The notes below the pieces were generated by a model. The model did not search any database and was not told the origin of the DNA. It worked only from the letters and a program-made list of their open reading frames with translations. The position numbers and the translations under genes are program-made. From Gnetum montanum (Eukaryota; Streptophyta; Gnetopsida; Gnetales; Gnetaceae), in the NCBI GenBank assembly GCA_015680685.1, contig MNCI01038085.1, positions 914,145 to 978,144 of the forward strand: a stretch of 64,000 nucleotides of DNA, read 5' to 3'. How positions within the stretch are numbered: position 1 is the first letter of the stretch; each line of letters opens with the position of its first letter. Shown here piece by piece: positions 1 through 9,757 of the stretch.

Positions 1-698
1 TTTTGTCATTTTTTTAGTTAATTTTAATTCTTTCCCTAGTGCATGCCCGTAGTGTGATGATTGTAATTATATAGAATCTTTATTTGAGTATGACATACTT
101 GGACATGCACATGATCAATAATAAAGATCAAGATTACTCCATCATTGGATAATTCACTTAGTTTTTAATTATTTAATTATTATTGTTATTTATTGTTTAT
201 TTTCTTCTTAGTTAATATTTCTTTACTGTCATTTACTATTCCTATTATTAAATGTGGAATGAGTACGACTTAATCACGAACATTGAAGTATAACCACTTG
301 GTAACCCATTAGCATATTTAGGAGTGCTTAAGTAGTTTGCACTTGGTAATCCCATAAGTAGTACATGAGGTCTCAAGATGCATATGGATGATTAAGGATG
401 GATGCTCATCACACTTAGGCTTGCTTAGACTTCATTTCCTATTGATTATTAGTTTAATCAAGCTTATTTTCCATTGTCTCTAGGAGTAGCCTAGTGTTAG
501 AAATCATATCATACACCTCACTTGGAACTAAACCATACATGATAAGAGAATACTAGTCTAGGTGGAAAGAGAGTGAATTGCAATCAATGTGTAACTATCT
601 AGATACCACAACTAGTTCGTCTGCAAAGTTCGACTGGATTGTGCGTACACACTCATATTTGTATGCTTGAGTGGAGGGGTATCTAGCTGCTCATTACA
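1..698 (+). mobile_element. El-1: 3' portion of an LTR (Ty3/Gypsy)
   Basis: The sequence follows the LTR at 36634-37511 nearly collinearly from about position 36817 of that copy. Shared landmarks are the 'gcccgtagtgtgatgattgt' block near 45-65, the 'aataaagatcaagattact' block near 120-140, and the terminal 'gttcgactgga' and 'gagtggaggggtat' blocks near 630-680. It ends in a degraded form of the usual ACTCATCA terminus, and plastid 16S rRNA sequence follows directly with no primer-binding site. It is therefore either a solo LTR or the 3' LTR of an element lying left of the window. No coding capacity is seen. Confidence 0.8.
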
Positions 699-862
699 TC
701 TTCTATATTACTGCAATTTCTAGCATAGAGTAGGAATTTTTCCTTCATGCAACATTTCTCCATTAGGGTTTTGCACATTGTAGAAAATTCCCCACTGCTG
801 CCTCCCATAGGTGTTTGGGTTGTGTCTCAATCCTAGTGTGGTTGATCATCATCGTAGACCAG
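699..862 (-). pseudogene. rrn16: Plastid 16S rRNA fragment, internal part
   Basis: On the minus strand this is part of 16S rRNA. The reverse complement of the universal GCTGCCTCCCGTAGGAGT region is recognisable at 798-815 as 'gctgcctcccataggtgt'. Flanking stretches equivalent to 'gaaaattccccactgctgcc' and 'gtgtctcaatcctagtgtgg' are also present. Many CG positions have become TG or CA, consistent with deamination of methylated cytosine. The rest of the gene 5' end lies across El-2 at 8316-8578, and everything 3' of this fragment is lost at El-1. Confidence 0.93.
858..862. repeat. Target-site duplication of El-2, left copy (ACCAG)
   Basis: ACCAG precedes the LTR start TGATGAG and recurs at 8316-8320 right after the LTR end CTCATCA. 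In intact 16S the surrounding sequence reads ...GGACCAGCTACTGATC..., so one copy is the insertion duplicate. Confidence 0.92.
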
Positions 863-1854
863 TGATGAGTGGCGAGGTACCCCTACACTCAACCATATGA
901 AATGAGCGTAGCACACACGATCTGGTCTAACTTCATAGACAAAATGCCTAAACACCCCATGGAACACTTGGGGTTAATCATTCATTGTCTTCCCAGACTT
1001 ACTTGTTGTTGTTATGGTGTATGGTTAAGTAAGTTCGAGGTATATGATTTTTTTGGTATTTTACCGTTTTCTCCTATGGTAAGAGGTAAAGGGTTAAGAA
1101 ATTAAAACTAACTCTAACTACAACACTAAGTCCTAGCGTCAGCATCCATTCCCACTTGCCGTACACACCTTGAACTGTGCAACTGTGGCTACCAAATGCT
1201 AATCGTTACTGGGATTACCACACATGACGCACATGCTCGAAGCGGTCATACTGAGGCACTTAACCAACCTAAGTGTGATAAGCAGCCGATTCCTTGACTA
1301 GCCGTACACATCCGTAGATGCTCATAATCAAGTCGTACTTGTCCCATGCTCTAGGAGGAAAGGGTAAGAGAAACTAATTGCGATGAGTAGCCAATTCCTT
1401 GGCTAGACGTACACGTTCGTCAACACTCGTAACTAAGTCGTACTCATGCTGTGTTACTAGGAAAGCAGTAAATAACATTAATTAAACCTATCCATGCACT
1501 ACAAGGTTTATCCACAAAGCTCTTCTTTATTGTCGTACATAACTTGCGTTTAGGTACAAAGCTGCTCGAATAAAGAACCATTCACTTGGGGGACTCCTAC
1601 TGCAGGCACATGGAAAATATTCTATCTCTGGGGTGATCAATCCACCAGAGCTTCGCTACCTTAGCCTATCTGATATGGAATGAGGGGAGTGACACCTCTT
1701 ATTTATAGATATGCTAGCAGACCGCAATATCACGTATGCAATATCACAGGGAACGACGTGATATTGCGTACATGATATTGCAGGGGATGCACTATCGCGT
1801 CGACCACAATATCACGTACGCGATATTGCGGCTTGTGCAATCCGCATCTTATCA
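863..1854 (-). repeat. El-2 3' LTR (left end on plus strand)
   Basis: About 992 bp, matching 7325-8315 throughout with scattered substitutions. In element orientation it starts TGATAAGATGCGG and ends ...GGTACCTCGCCACTCATCA. The U3 part (about 1715-1850) is a cluster of near-palindromic ATATCACGT / CGATATTG motifs. A TATA-like CTATAAATAAGAGG lies at about 1695-1708, minus strand. Confidence 0.93.
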
Positions 1855-1891
1855 TACCCCCATGACTAAATGAAAACTCATCCTCGAGTTC
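1855..1891 (-). promoter_or_regulatory. Polypurine tract of El-2
   Basis: On the minus strand the sequence 'gaggatgagttttcatttag' runs into 'tcatgggggta', immediately upstream of the 3' LTR start. The same block precedes the 3' LTRs of El-3, El-4, El-5 and El-6. It is the expected plus-strand DNA priming site; the exact primer bases are inferred. Confidence 0.75.
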
Positions 1892-3654
1892 CTTACAATG
1901 ATATCAGGAAGGTATGGGATTATTGAGGAGAATGGAACTAATGGAATGACATGTGAATGGTTCATTATTACAAGACTTGACAAGACTGGTGTTCATGGCA
2001 ACAATGGTGAATACCTTATTACAATGACATCAGGCCAGACTTGGTAGCTGAGAGAAAAGAGGAGAGAGAATAGAAAAGAAGAGGAGAGAAGAGTCTTGTT
2101 GTTGCCAACACCTAGATTGCATCTTCTGTTGTTCATCCATAAGCGCATTATCCATTCTACTCCTTGCATAGCTGCTTCAGCGCTGCTCCATTCCAAGTGC
2201 TTTCTCCAGATCCATTCCGTTGTTGTATGATTTCCATCTGCACACACAACACAATCATATATTAGCAAGGGTAATTGAATCATTAAGTAATTAATACCTT
2301 GCTTCAATGTAAGTCCATTGGCTAGGTTGTGGTATGGCTAATATGGATCTGGGAAGATGTAGTTGATGACTACTGAAGGTGTAGGGGTTAGGAAGAGAAA
2401 CGAAAAAATTTGAGACTTAGGAGAAAAATCGAAAAATCAGGTCCTGTACCCCCATGACTAATCGCGAGCCTCTGGGAGCGTTAGAATGGAGAAAGAAAAA
2501 GGAGTAAGAAAGGTAGGTAACAGGGACAACTATGACATTAGTGAAGTGGATGTCAAGATGGAAATGAATAAAAATAAAAAAAAATTAATTGCAAAATGTT
2601 AAGGAAAAGAAGTTAACTAATGTTCCAAATAGGAATGTCAGTGGATCCTCCCCAAAGTAGGCTCATGTCCTTAATGCCCTGACAAACCCACATTCAAAGA
2701 GTCTATAGGCTCTAGGAATGTCCTTTGGAACAAGAGTGAAAGTCTTAACTGCAAGAATTTACCAAAAAGAGAACAAAGCATCAACCAAGATATGTATACT
2801 AATGATACAATCAACAATGAGGTGAACAATGGAGAGAAGGATGGGGAGAAGTGAAGTGGAATGGAATCCCAAGAATAAGGTGGTGTATAGGCCCTTGTGT
2901 GTTTTATGATTAATGTGACTTGGCAAATCTCATTCCAACTCTGGCTCAAACCAACCACTTCCAGTAACTTCGCATCAATGCATTTGGTTAACCATACATG
3001 TGGATAACAAGGATGCATCTTCGAAGAGCCACCACCATTTCGATGAAATAAGGGAGAGAACCAGGAAGCGAGAAGGGCCTTAGTTAGAGGGAACACTTTG
3101 GTTCCATAACCAATGCTTGCAGCCCAAATTTTATTTCATCTAAGGGGTGTGCTTTGAATCCGCACATTGGTTTTTCTTATTTTTTTTATTTTTTATTTTT
3201 ATGTTTTGTGTTTTTATGCGTGGGGACCACACCATATAGAGACTTCTTATTTTTATTGTCTCAGCTTCCGAAGAATGGGTAACATCAGAATGGTAAGAAA
3301 AATCAAGAAGAAAACATCCAAGCATCCAAGAGAATGACCAACACAAAAGCATCAAGTTCCCTTGAAGTCACACCCTTTGCAATCCTTGAGTCCTTCCTTA
3401 GTTTGAGAAATACCCAGTCACTGGTTCATTAAAGTTCTTATTGGAAGGGAACTGTACATTTCCAAGCCAAGAGAAACCATAGACTTTGGTTGATGGATGG
3501 ATGAAGTGATCTCATTGCCTTCCATATCAAAAGAAACATACCTTAGTATCAACATTGTAACTTAAAGGTAAAAACCAAACATTAGCAATCAATGCGAAAA
3601 CAGTTCATCCCATCGGTCTGAACACTTATTACGTGACAAATTTATAGGGTGGAT

Positions 3655-3685
<31 letters not shown>

Positions 3686-3945
3686 AGAAAAGTATAACGA
3701 TGGTGTAAAACAAAAATTAAAAAGGTTAAAAAAAGTTGTAAAACAAAAATTAGAAAAGTTAAAGAAATTTGTAAAATAAAAATATGTAAAACAAAAATGT
3801 TGTAAAACAAAAATTGAAAAAGAACTAAGGGCCCCATATGATTAACATAGGTAGCCATCTCCCCCATGATTGAGTTGTAAGGAAGAGATTCGAAATAGTG
3901 AGCGCCTATTTCATTTTTCTAAGAAGTGCCCAACTTCTCCCAATT
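1892..3945 (-). other. El-2 post-pol region (no convincing coding sequence)
   Basis: About 2 kb between the remains of pol and the 3' LTR. It matches the corresponding stretches of El-3 (21447-23400) and El-6 (56990-58890), including the 'ccaaagtaggctcatg' block near 2655 and 'ccctgacaaacccacattca' near 2675. Open frames on the minus strand up to 141 codons (2671-3096) are not shared intact with the other copies, so I regard it as noncoding. Athila elements can carry an env-like gene in this position; none is recognisable here. Confidence 0.7.
3655..3680 (+). repeat. (AC)13 microsatellite
   Basis: Thirteen uninterrupted AC units inside the El-2 post-pol region, followed by an A-rich stretch of 'gtaaaacaaaaat' repeats to about 3815. 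Confidence 0.97.
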
Positions 3946-4136
3946 GATGATCTTAAGTTGAGGGGTGGAAGTTGGCAACGCTCATGTTCCAATGTGTCTA
4001 TGCCATGGTTGTTGGCATTAGTTTCCACAATTCATTCCATGCATATTTGTTTGCTCCTACGAGTAGCTGTCAACCACGGGGTGTCTACTACTTCTTGTGT
4101 GGTTGCTACATACAGGCATCTTTGTTGCAGAGTTTC

Positions 4137-5317
4137 TTAGACACACCTGTTACATGGAGACGTTTCCTCCATGTCATCAGTCGATGAATCACTGTATGCG
4201 ATGCATGGAACTATCCTCTTCTCGATCTTTCCACATATGTTTATCTTAGATCTTTCCAAGGAAAGATCGCGGATCCTAAGGCATGCGTCTACTGTGCTTA
4301 GCCATGCCTTTCCCATTATAATTGGAAAGTCCCTGTTGTTGTTGTTAACTTTGATCACCAAAAAGTCCGTTGGGTAGGACCAACCACACACAATGGTAAT
4401 AACATCCTCCACCAATCCTAAGGGAATGGTGATGGACTAGTCTGCCAGCTCTAGTTGGATATTGCTCTTCTTAAGTTATGGCAGGTTCCAAGCATGATAC
4501 ATCTTTTGCGAAATTAAGTCGACTCTGGAACCTGAGTCAAGAAGAGCTCGATGTGGTGCATTTCCAGCGATCTGCAAATAAATAAAGGGACTCCCAAGGT
4601 CAGTTAGTTTCCTTGGAAGGTGGCCTACCTTGATCCAGTCAGTTACGGTATGTGTTAACATAACCATATGCGTTATGCTCTTTTGTACTGAAGGGTTCTC
4701 CGAAGCATTAGTGGTTAGAGGACTATACATGTACCCATCCGCTTGTTGTTGCGAGAGTTTGTCTGGGCTCCTAGTTCTAAAAAAGGGTCTCTTCTTTGTA
4801 TAGTTATCATTAGAACTAGCACCCGGTTGGATATTTATGTGCTGAATATTTACAGATCTCGCGGCGTTACATTGTTGTAGTTGGGTAGGTAATTCCCCTT
4901 GCATTTTTGGAACAGGTTGTATGGGAACCATAGGTGGAAGAGGTGTGGGTGGAGTTAGAGGATGGACTGAATGTGAGATGTCTCCCGAAGGGGAAGGAGT
5001 CCTCCTGAAGTACTCCTGAGCTTGGTAGTGACATTGGGGGCTAGTGTGACCCATAGAGTCACCTGGAGAAACTGGCTGTTGGACATAATAACCATAAGGA
5101 TCAGGCTGCCGGTAAGGGTATTGATGTGTTGGTGGTGGCATCCCCCATGACTGTGGGTATTGCCACTATTGATGTTGTCCAATGGGCTGTGGAGGCATTC
5201 CACTTAGATAATATGTTAAGGGTTGGTGGAACTACCTTGGGTTACCTTGTGGATAAGGTAACCTTTGGGTGTTTGCCATTGATTAAGTCTTGAATTTAAT
5301 GAATACACCCCAGACTC
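4137..5317 (-). pseudogene. El-2 gag-pol linker and aspartic protease
   Basis: The minus-strand frame 5141-4476 begins with a linker rich in Pro, Gln and Tyr. It ends in a retropepsin active-site region, LLDSGSRVDLIS, about residues 202-213 of that frame, so the catalytic D-S-G is intact. A second frame (4415-4137) continues with 'GKAWLSTVDACLRIRDLSLE', the C-terminal protease part also seen in El-3 at 26720-26523. Stops and frameshifts separate the pieces. A stop near 5318 is at a CAG codon position that is still CAA in El-3 and CAG in El-7, showing gag and pol were originally one frame. RT does not follow. Confidence 0.82.
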
Positions 5318-7180
5318 CTATAGATGTGAGATAATTAGGAAACATCCCTTAGGATGGTCATAGTAGCAGACCTCACATCCACTATCATTGTCTGAATTAG
5401 AATTTACAGCCTCATCAGAGATAGGAATTTTCCCCTTACCCTTGTTATGTGCAGGGCTTAAGTTTCTCTGCTTGGTTTTGCCTTTGTCACTACCTTGCTC
5501 TACCTTAGACTCTTCTACAATTTTTAAGACTATCTCTATTCTTGAGTCTAAGGAATCCCACATTTGGTCTACCTTAGCTGATACCTCAGTTATTACCTTT
5601 TGGATCAGAGTGGTTTTCCGGTTCACCAACTCTTCAAGTGGTGACTCATCCTCTTCATCACAGAATTTCACTCCCTTCTTGCGAAGGGAGGGATCACGGT
5701 TGTATTCTTCCACACTTTCTCTCTTCCATAGCTCACCCTCTTCTTGCACTAGTTGTTCCAACAAACTTTCAACTTCATGGGCTCTTAGTTGGAAAAGTCT
5801 CCCTTGGGCGTAAGTCCTAAGAGTCCTTCTTGTTTCATTTGTTAGCCCATGCACAATGTGGCAAAATTGATCCCACTTAGCATACCCATGGCCCGGGCAA
5901 CGATGTAGTAGTGTATAGTAATGGGCCATGGCAGCATCCAAGGGTTCATAAGCACCTTGTTTCCAGCCGTGGATCTGCTTACGCAAATTGGACACTCTGG
6001 AGTATGTTTGATATTTGTTGTTGAATAGTTCAAGCATCCTACTCCACCTCCTGATGATTTCCAGTTCTAAGGACTGGTACCAGCTCTCTGCTTCTTTGAT
6101 GAGTATCCTTGGGAACAACTTGGGCTTCTGCCACTCATTATCTATATTTGGTAAGGAACAGGCATCATTGAATGCCTGTAAATGATGTTGAGGATCAGCG
6201 TTGTATCCCCCTTCAAAATGTGGGATATTATTTATGTCCAACTGCTTGATCCTGCTATCCTTTAAGTGCCTTGTGAGGATCCTAACTACCTCTGTGATGT
6301 CTAGCATGTTTCGGGTTGTGAGTAGGGGTTTGTCATTATCATCTCTTTCACGATGTCTATGATGTCTTTGTGGTGGTTCCCTACTCTCCCTACGTCCTTG
6401 CCCTTGTCCTAACTCCTCTCGACCTTCTTATCGAGGTATTTCATCTTCCTTTTTACTTTTACCCTCTCCGTTATGCTCACGATGGTTGCACCCAGATGTG
6501 GAAGGAGAGTGTGAATGGTGAGATGAAGGAGAAGAGGAAGGGGATCCATCACCATGGCAACGTTTCTTACTTTCTCTTCAACTACTTCAGCCTCGATCAT
6601 TGTGATGATCTAAGTATCCGTCCTTAGTGTGAGTGGTTGTTCCTGCCGTGAACAGTTGGTGCTCACAGGGATCAGAGCCTGTAGCATGTACAGTTGATCG
6701 AAGGCCCTGATGCCTTACCTCTTCACCATTGCGAGGAAGGGGAACATCATTTTCTAAGAAACCCATTGTGAGGGGTTCCTTGTCTCCTATTTCACTAAGG
6801 ACATGGGGGATCTTGCCCTTTAACAATCAATGTTGGCTCTCCTGCCTTTCATCCTGAATACATTGGGCATTTGTGGGATGATAATCCCTTGTGTCATAAT
6901 CTTCTACAACGTATTCCAGAAATAGTTCTTGCATGCCAATCTGTGCTAAGGCACGGAAAAGCATGTTAGGGACTGATCTATCTGGGGATAACACGATGTT
7001 AGCTTGCAAATCTCTCCATCGCAGTTGTTCATCCTGATGGAGAATAAAAGTAAAGTCAGGGACATACTCATCAGGATAAGTATATGTGACTTTAGATTGT
7101 TTAGGTTATGCATGTGATGCTGACTATCTTCTGTATATTAGGTTATGTATAGGTGAGTTAATTTTGTGAGAAGAAGCCAT
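5318..7180 (-). pseudogene. El-2 gag polyprotein
   Basis: The start ATG at 7180 (MASSHK...) corresponds to MPSSHK... of El-7 at 61849. The N-terminal part (7180 to about 6330) has conserved 'YVPDFTFILHQDEQLRWRDL' and 'DTRDYHPT' blocks, then a Ser/His/Arg-rich stretch. The capsid-like part, open from 6307 to 5318 (329 codons), has retrotransposon gag features: 'FPRILIKEAESWYQSLELE', 'LFNNKYQTYSRVSNLRKQIHGW' and 'GLTNETRRTLRTYAQGRL'. It ends with a Lys-rich region and DSGCEVCYYDHPKGC, a short Cys/His box. Gag forms the particle and packages RNA. The N-terminal part is broken by stops and frameshifts. Confidence 0.9.
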
Positions 7181-7305
7181 TCTTTATTGTTGTGCTGTTT
7201 ATCATTATTTATGTTCTTGATTAATTGATTAACCCGAAGGTTCGTTAAAGCTCACAACGATGTGAGTGATATCCCTTATGTTCTAATTGGCGAAAAAACA
7301 CTTAG

Positions 7306-7323
7306 TCCCCGGCAACGGTGCCA
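7306..7323 (-). promoter_or_regulatory. Primer-binding site of El-2 (tRNA-Asp type)
   Basis: Minus-strand TGGCACCGTTGCCGGGGA lies one base inside the 5' LTR. It differs at one position from TGGCGCCGTTGCCGGGGA, the complement of the 3' end of plant tRNA-Asp as I recall it. This primer is characteristic of Athila-type elements. Confidence 0.85.
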
Positions 7324-7324
7324 A

Positions 7325-8315
7325 TGATGAGTGGTGAGGTACCCCTACACTCAACCATATGAAATGAGCGTAGCACACACGATCTGGTCGAACTCTGCAG
7401 ACTAAATGCCTAAAAGCCCCATGGAACACTTAGGGTTAATCATTCGTTGTCTTCCTAGACTTACTTGTTGTTGTCACGGTGCATGGTTAAGTAAGTCTGA
7501 GGTATCTGATTCTTTTGGTATTTTACGGTTCTCTCCTATGCTAAGAGGTAAAGGGTTGAGAAACTAAAACTAACTCTAACTACAGCACTAAGTCCTAGCA
7601 TCAGCATCCATTCCCACATGCCTTACACACCTTGAACTGTGCAACTGTGGCTACCAAACACTAATTGTTACTAGGATTACCACACATAACGCACGTGCTC
7701 GAAGCATTCGTACTGAGGCACTTAACTAACCTAAGTGTGACAAGCAGCTGATTCCTTGACTAGTTGTACACATCTGTAGCTACTTGTAATCAAGTCGTAC
7801 TTGTCCCACACTCTAGGAGGAAAGGGTGAGAGAAACTAATCACGATGAGTAGTCGATTCCTTGGCTAGACGTACACGTTCGTCAATGCTTGTAACCAAGT
7901 CGTACTCATGCTGCGTTACTAGGAAAGCAGTAAATAACATTAATTAAACCTATCCATGCACTGCAAGGTTTATCCACAAAGCTTGTCTTTATTGCCATAC
8001 ACAACTTGTGTTCAGGTACAAAGCTGCTCGAATAAAGAACCGTTCACTTGGGGGACTCCTACTATGGGCACATGAAAAATATTCTATCTCTGGGGTGATC
8101 AATCCACCAGAGCTTCGCTACCTTAGCCTATCTGATATGGAATGAGGGGAAGGCCGCCTCTTATTTATAGATATGACGGCAGACTGCGATATTGTGTACG
8201 CGATATCGTAGGGAACGATGCCATATAGCATACGCAATATCGCAGGGGTGTGATATCGCATCGGCCACGATATCGTGTACACGATATCATGGCTTGTGCA
8301 ATCTGCGTCTCATCA
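7325..8315 (-). repeat. El-2 5' LTR (right end on plus strand)
   Basis: About 991 bp, paired with 863-1854. On the minus strand U3 carries the palindromic GATATC/ATATCG cluster (about 8178-8292), then a TATA-like CTATAAATAAGAGG at about 8157-8170. It ends with the ...GGGGTACCTCACCACTCATCA terminus next to the primer site. Confidence 0.93.
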
Positions 8316-8578
8316 ACCAGCTACTGATCCTCACCTTGGTAAGCCATTGCCTCACCAACTAACTAATTAGATGTGAGCCCCTCCTTGGGTAGATTCCTCT
8401 TTTTGCTTCTCATCCTATGCAATATTAATATCCATTTCTAGCTATTATTTCCCTCCAAATGGTAGGTTCTCATGCATTACTCACCTATCTACCACTAGAA
8501 AGACCACTTCCCATTCAACTTACATGTGTTAAGCATGCTGCTAGCATTCATCTTGAGCTAGGATCATACTCATTGTGA
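8316..8578 (-). pseudogene. rrn16: Plastid 16S rRNA fragment, 5' end
   Basis: Continues the rrn16 fragment 699-862 after the El-2 insertion. On the minus strand it runs from the 5' end of 16S ('gagtatgatcctagctcaag' replacing GAGTTCGATCCTGGCTCAGG) through 'acacatgtaagttgaatgg'. It then reaches 'cttaccaaggtgaggatcag' and 'tagctggt'. Nearly every difference from plastid 16S is a C-to-T or G-to-A change. The region between 8579 and 8742 is the decayed rrn16-trnV spacer. Confidence 0.94.
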
Positions 8579-8742
8579 GGTTCATAGTTTCATTACTTAT
8601 AGCTTCCTTGGACAAAGTCAATTACAATTTGTCTCTAATTAGAATAACTTATATCCATTAGCTCTAAGTTTACCCCCTAGAATATACTTATCCCTATCCT
8701 CTCATGTCAATATAATGAGTTGTGGAGAGAGAAAAAGGGCTC

Positions 8743-8814
8743 TAGGAATAATCAAACTTGAACTAATGACCTTCATCACATCAAGGTGACACTCTCCCAC
8801 TGAGTTATATCCTT
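8743..8814 (-). pseudogene. trnV-GAC: Plastid trnV-GAC, decayed
   Basis: The minus strand reads as a 72-nt tRNA with recognisable parts of all arms ('gatataactcagtgggagag', 'ggtcattagttcaagtttga'). It lies upstream of rrn16 on the same strand, as in plastid genomes. The anticodon loop now reads TTGATGT where the plastid gene has TTGACGT, so the anticodon changed from GAC to GAT. Other arms carry further transitions. It is a nuclear relic and no function is claimed. Confidence 0.92.
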
Positions 8815-9757
8815 TTCTTCATTTTGGAAAATAATAGATCCAAGTATTCTATGTACCCTTGTGCTTCTTACATCAAAATTCCACAAAAAATTTGGACTTT
8901 TAGTTAATATCTCTTTTATTTTTTAACTTCTCATGTATTTTCACACACTAACCCCTAAGCAATTTCATTTTCTTAGGAACGTAGAAAAAAATCTTCACTA
9001 AAAAAAAGAAACATTGGAAAAATCCATCTTATTTCTGATAGGTTACCACTCTCTCCTCTCTCACATGGTACAATTGTCCTCTCAACCTTAACTTTTCTAC
9101 CATTACAAAAAATGTAGGGCTAACACTATAAATTCATCATAGAAGAATAAACTCACCAAGTTAAGATCACTAATGAATCAAAAAGAACTATCTTTGCAAT
9201 TTAGCCATATTGCTATTTGTAAGACTTACATGGTCAATCCAATTCTATTACACATAGATATCCCACATAGGCCACCAAAGGATCTTGCAAAACTCATATC
9301 AGTCAAATCAAAGAACAAAAGCTAAGATCTTTCATCAAATTAATTCCAAATCAATTAGTGCATAAACACATAGATAAGCTATTAATTCATCAAATTGGAA
9401 TCCATCTAGAATTTGGAGGAATGATATATCAAGATAGTAATGATATTTTAGTATGTAATAATTCCTAGTTCTCTATTTCCACAAATTTTCTACCTTAATA
9501 AAGAAGAAAGAAGTTTTCATACTCTTTTTGACGAAAAGGAAATCATATTCATTGGTGTTTTATTAGCATAGAAAAATAGGCATGACTAAATTAGTTCTTT
9601 TTTGGGAGAAATTAAAGTGAAGGAAGAGAATAGAAATATTCTTGAATAACAAAACAAATTCAAATAATCCTTCCTACTTCCAAAGAATTGAACGAGAAGC
9701 CGTATGAGGTGCAAATCTCATGTACAATTTTCTAGAGTGACAATAAGTACAACTTGT
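8815..9757 (+). other. trnV-rps12 spacer and 3' half of the trans-spliced rps12 intron
   Basis: AT-rich decayed plastid spacer. At 9694-9726 'gagaagccgtatgaggtgca' is a group II intron domain V-type sequence immediately upstream of rps12 exon 2, as expected for the 3' half of the trans-spliced first rps12 intron. Nothing else is recognised. Confidence 0.7.

Larger units (their letters stand above)
863..8315 (-). mobile_element. El-2: Ty3/Gypsy (Athila/Tat-like) element with gag and protease, pol core deleted
   Basis: A complete insertion on the minus strand. It has LTRs at 863-1854 and 7325-8315 with TG...CA ends, a 5-bp duplication ACCAG, a primer site next to the right LTR and a polypurine tract next to the left LTR. 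Inside are gag (about 5318-7180), a proline-rich linker with protease (about 4137-5317), then directly the post-integrase region. Compared with El-3, the stretch covering RT, RNase H and integrase is missing, with the join near 3900-3945. It could only have moved by using another element's pol, or lost pol after insertion. Placement in Athila/Tat rests on the tRNA-Asp-type primer site and domain order (inference). Confidence 0.9.

Noticed and set aside
1720-1850. Possible CRISPR-like or satellite array of ATATC palindromes
   Set aside because: Units are irregular, inside an LTR, and repeated in its partner LTR; no spacers or associated genes, and the host is a plant.
2671-3096. env-like gene after pol in El-2
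   Set aside because: The 141-codon frame is not conserved in El-3 or El-6 at the same place and shows no signal peptide or transmembrane pattern shared among copies.
3589-3867. 92-codon minus-strand frame with a Cys-Val run
   Set aside because: The run is the (AC)13 microsatellite; the flanks are repetitive 'taaaacaaaaat' sequence and not coding.
5388-5813. 141-codon plus-strand frame in El-2 (Ser-rich)
   Set aside because: Antisense shadow of gag; it follows codon structure of the minus-strand gag frame.
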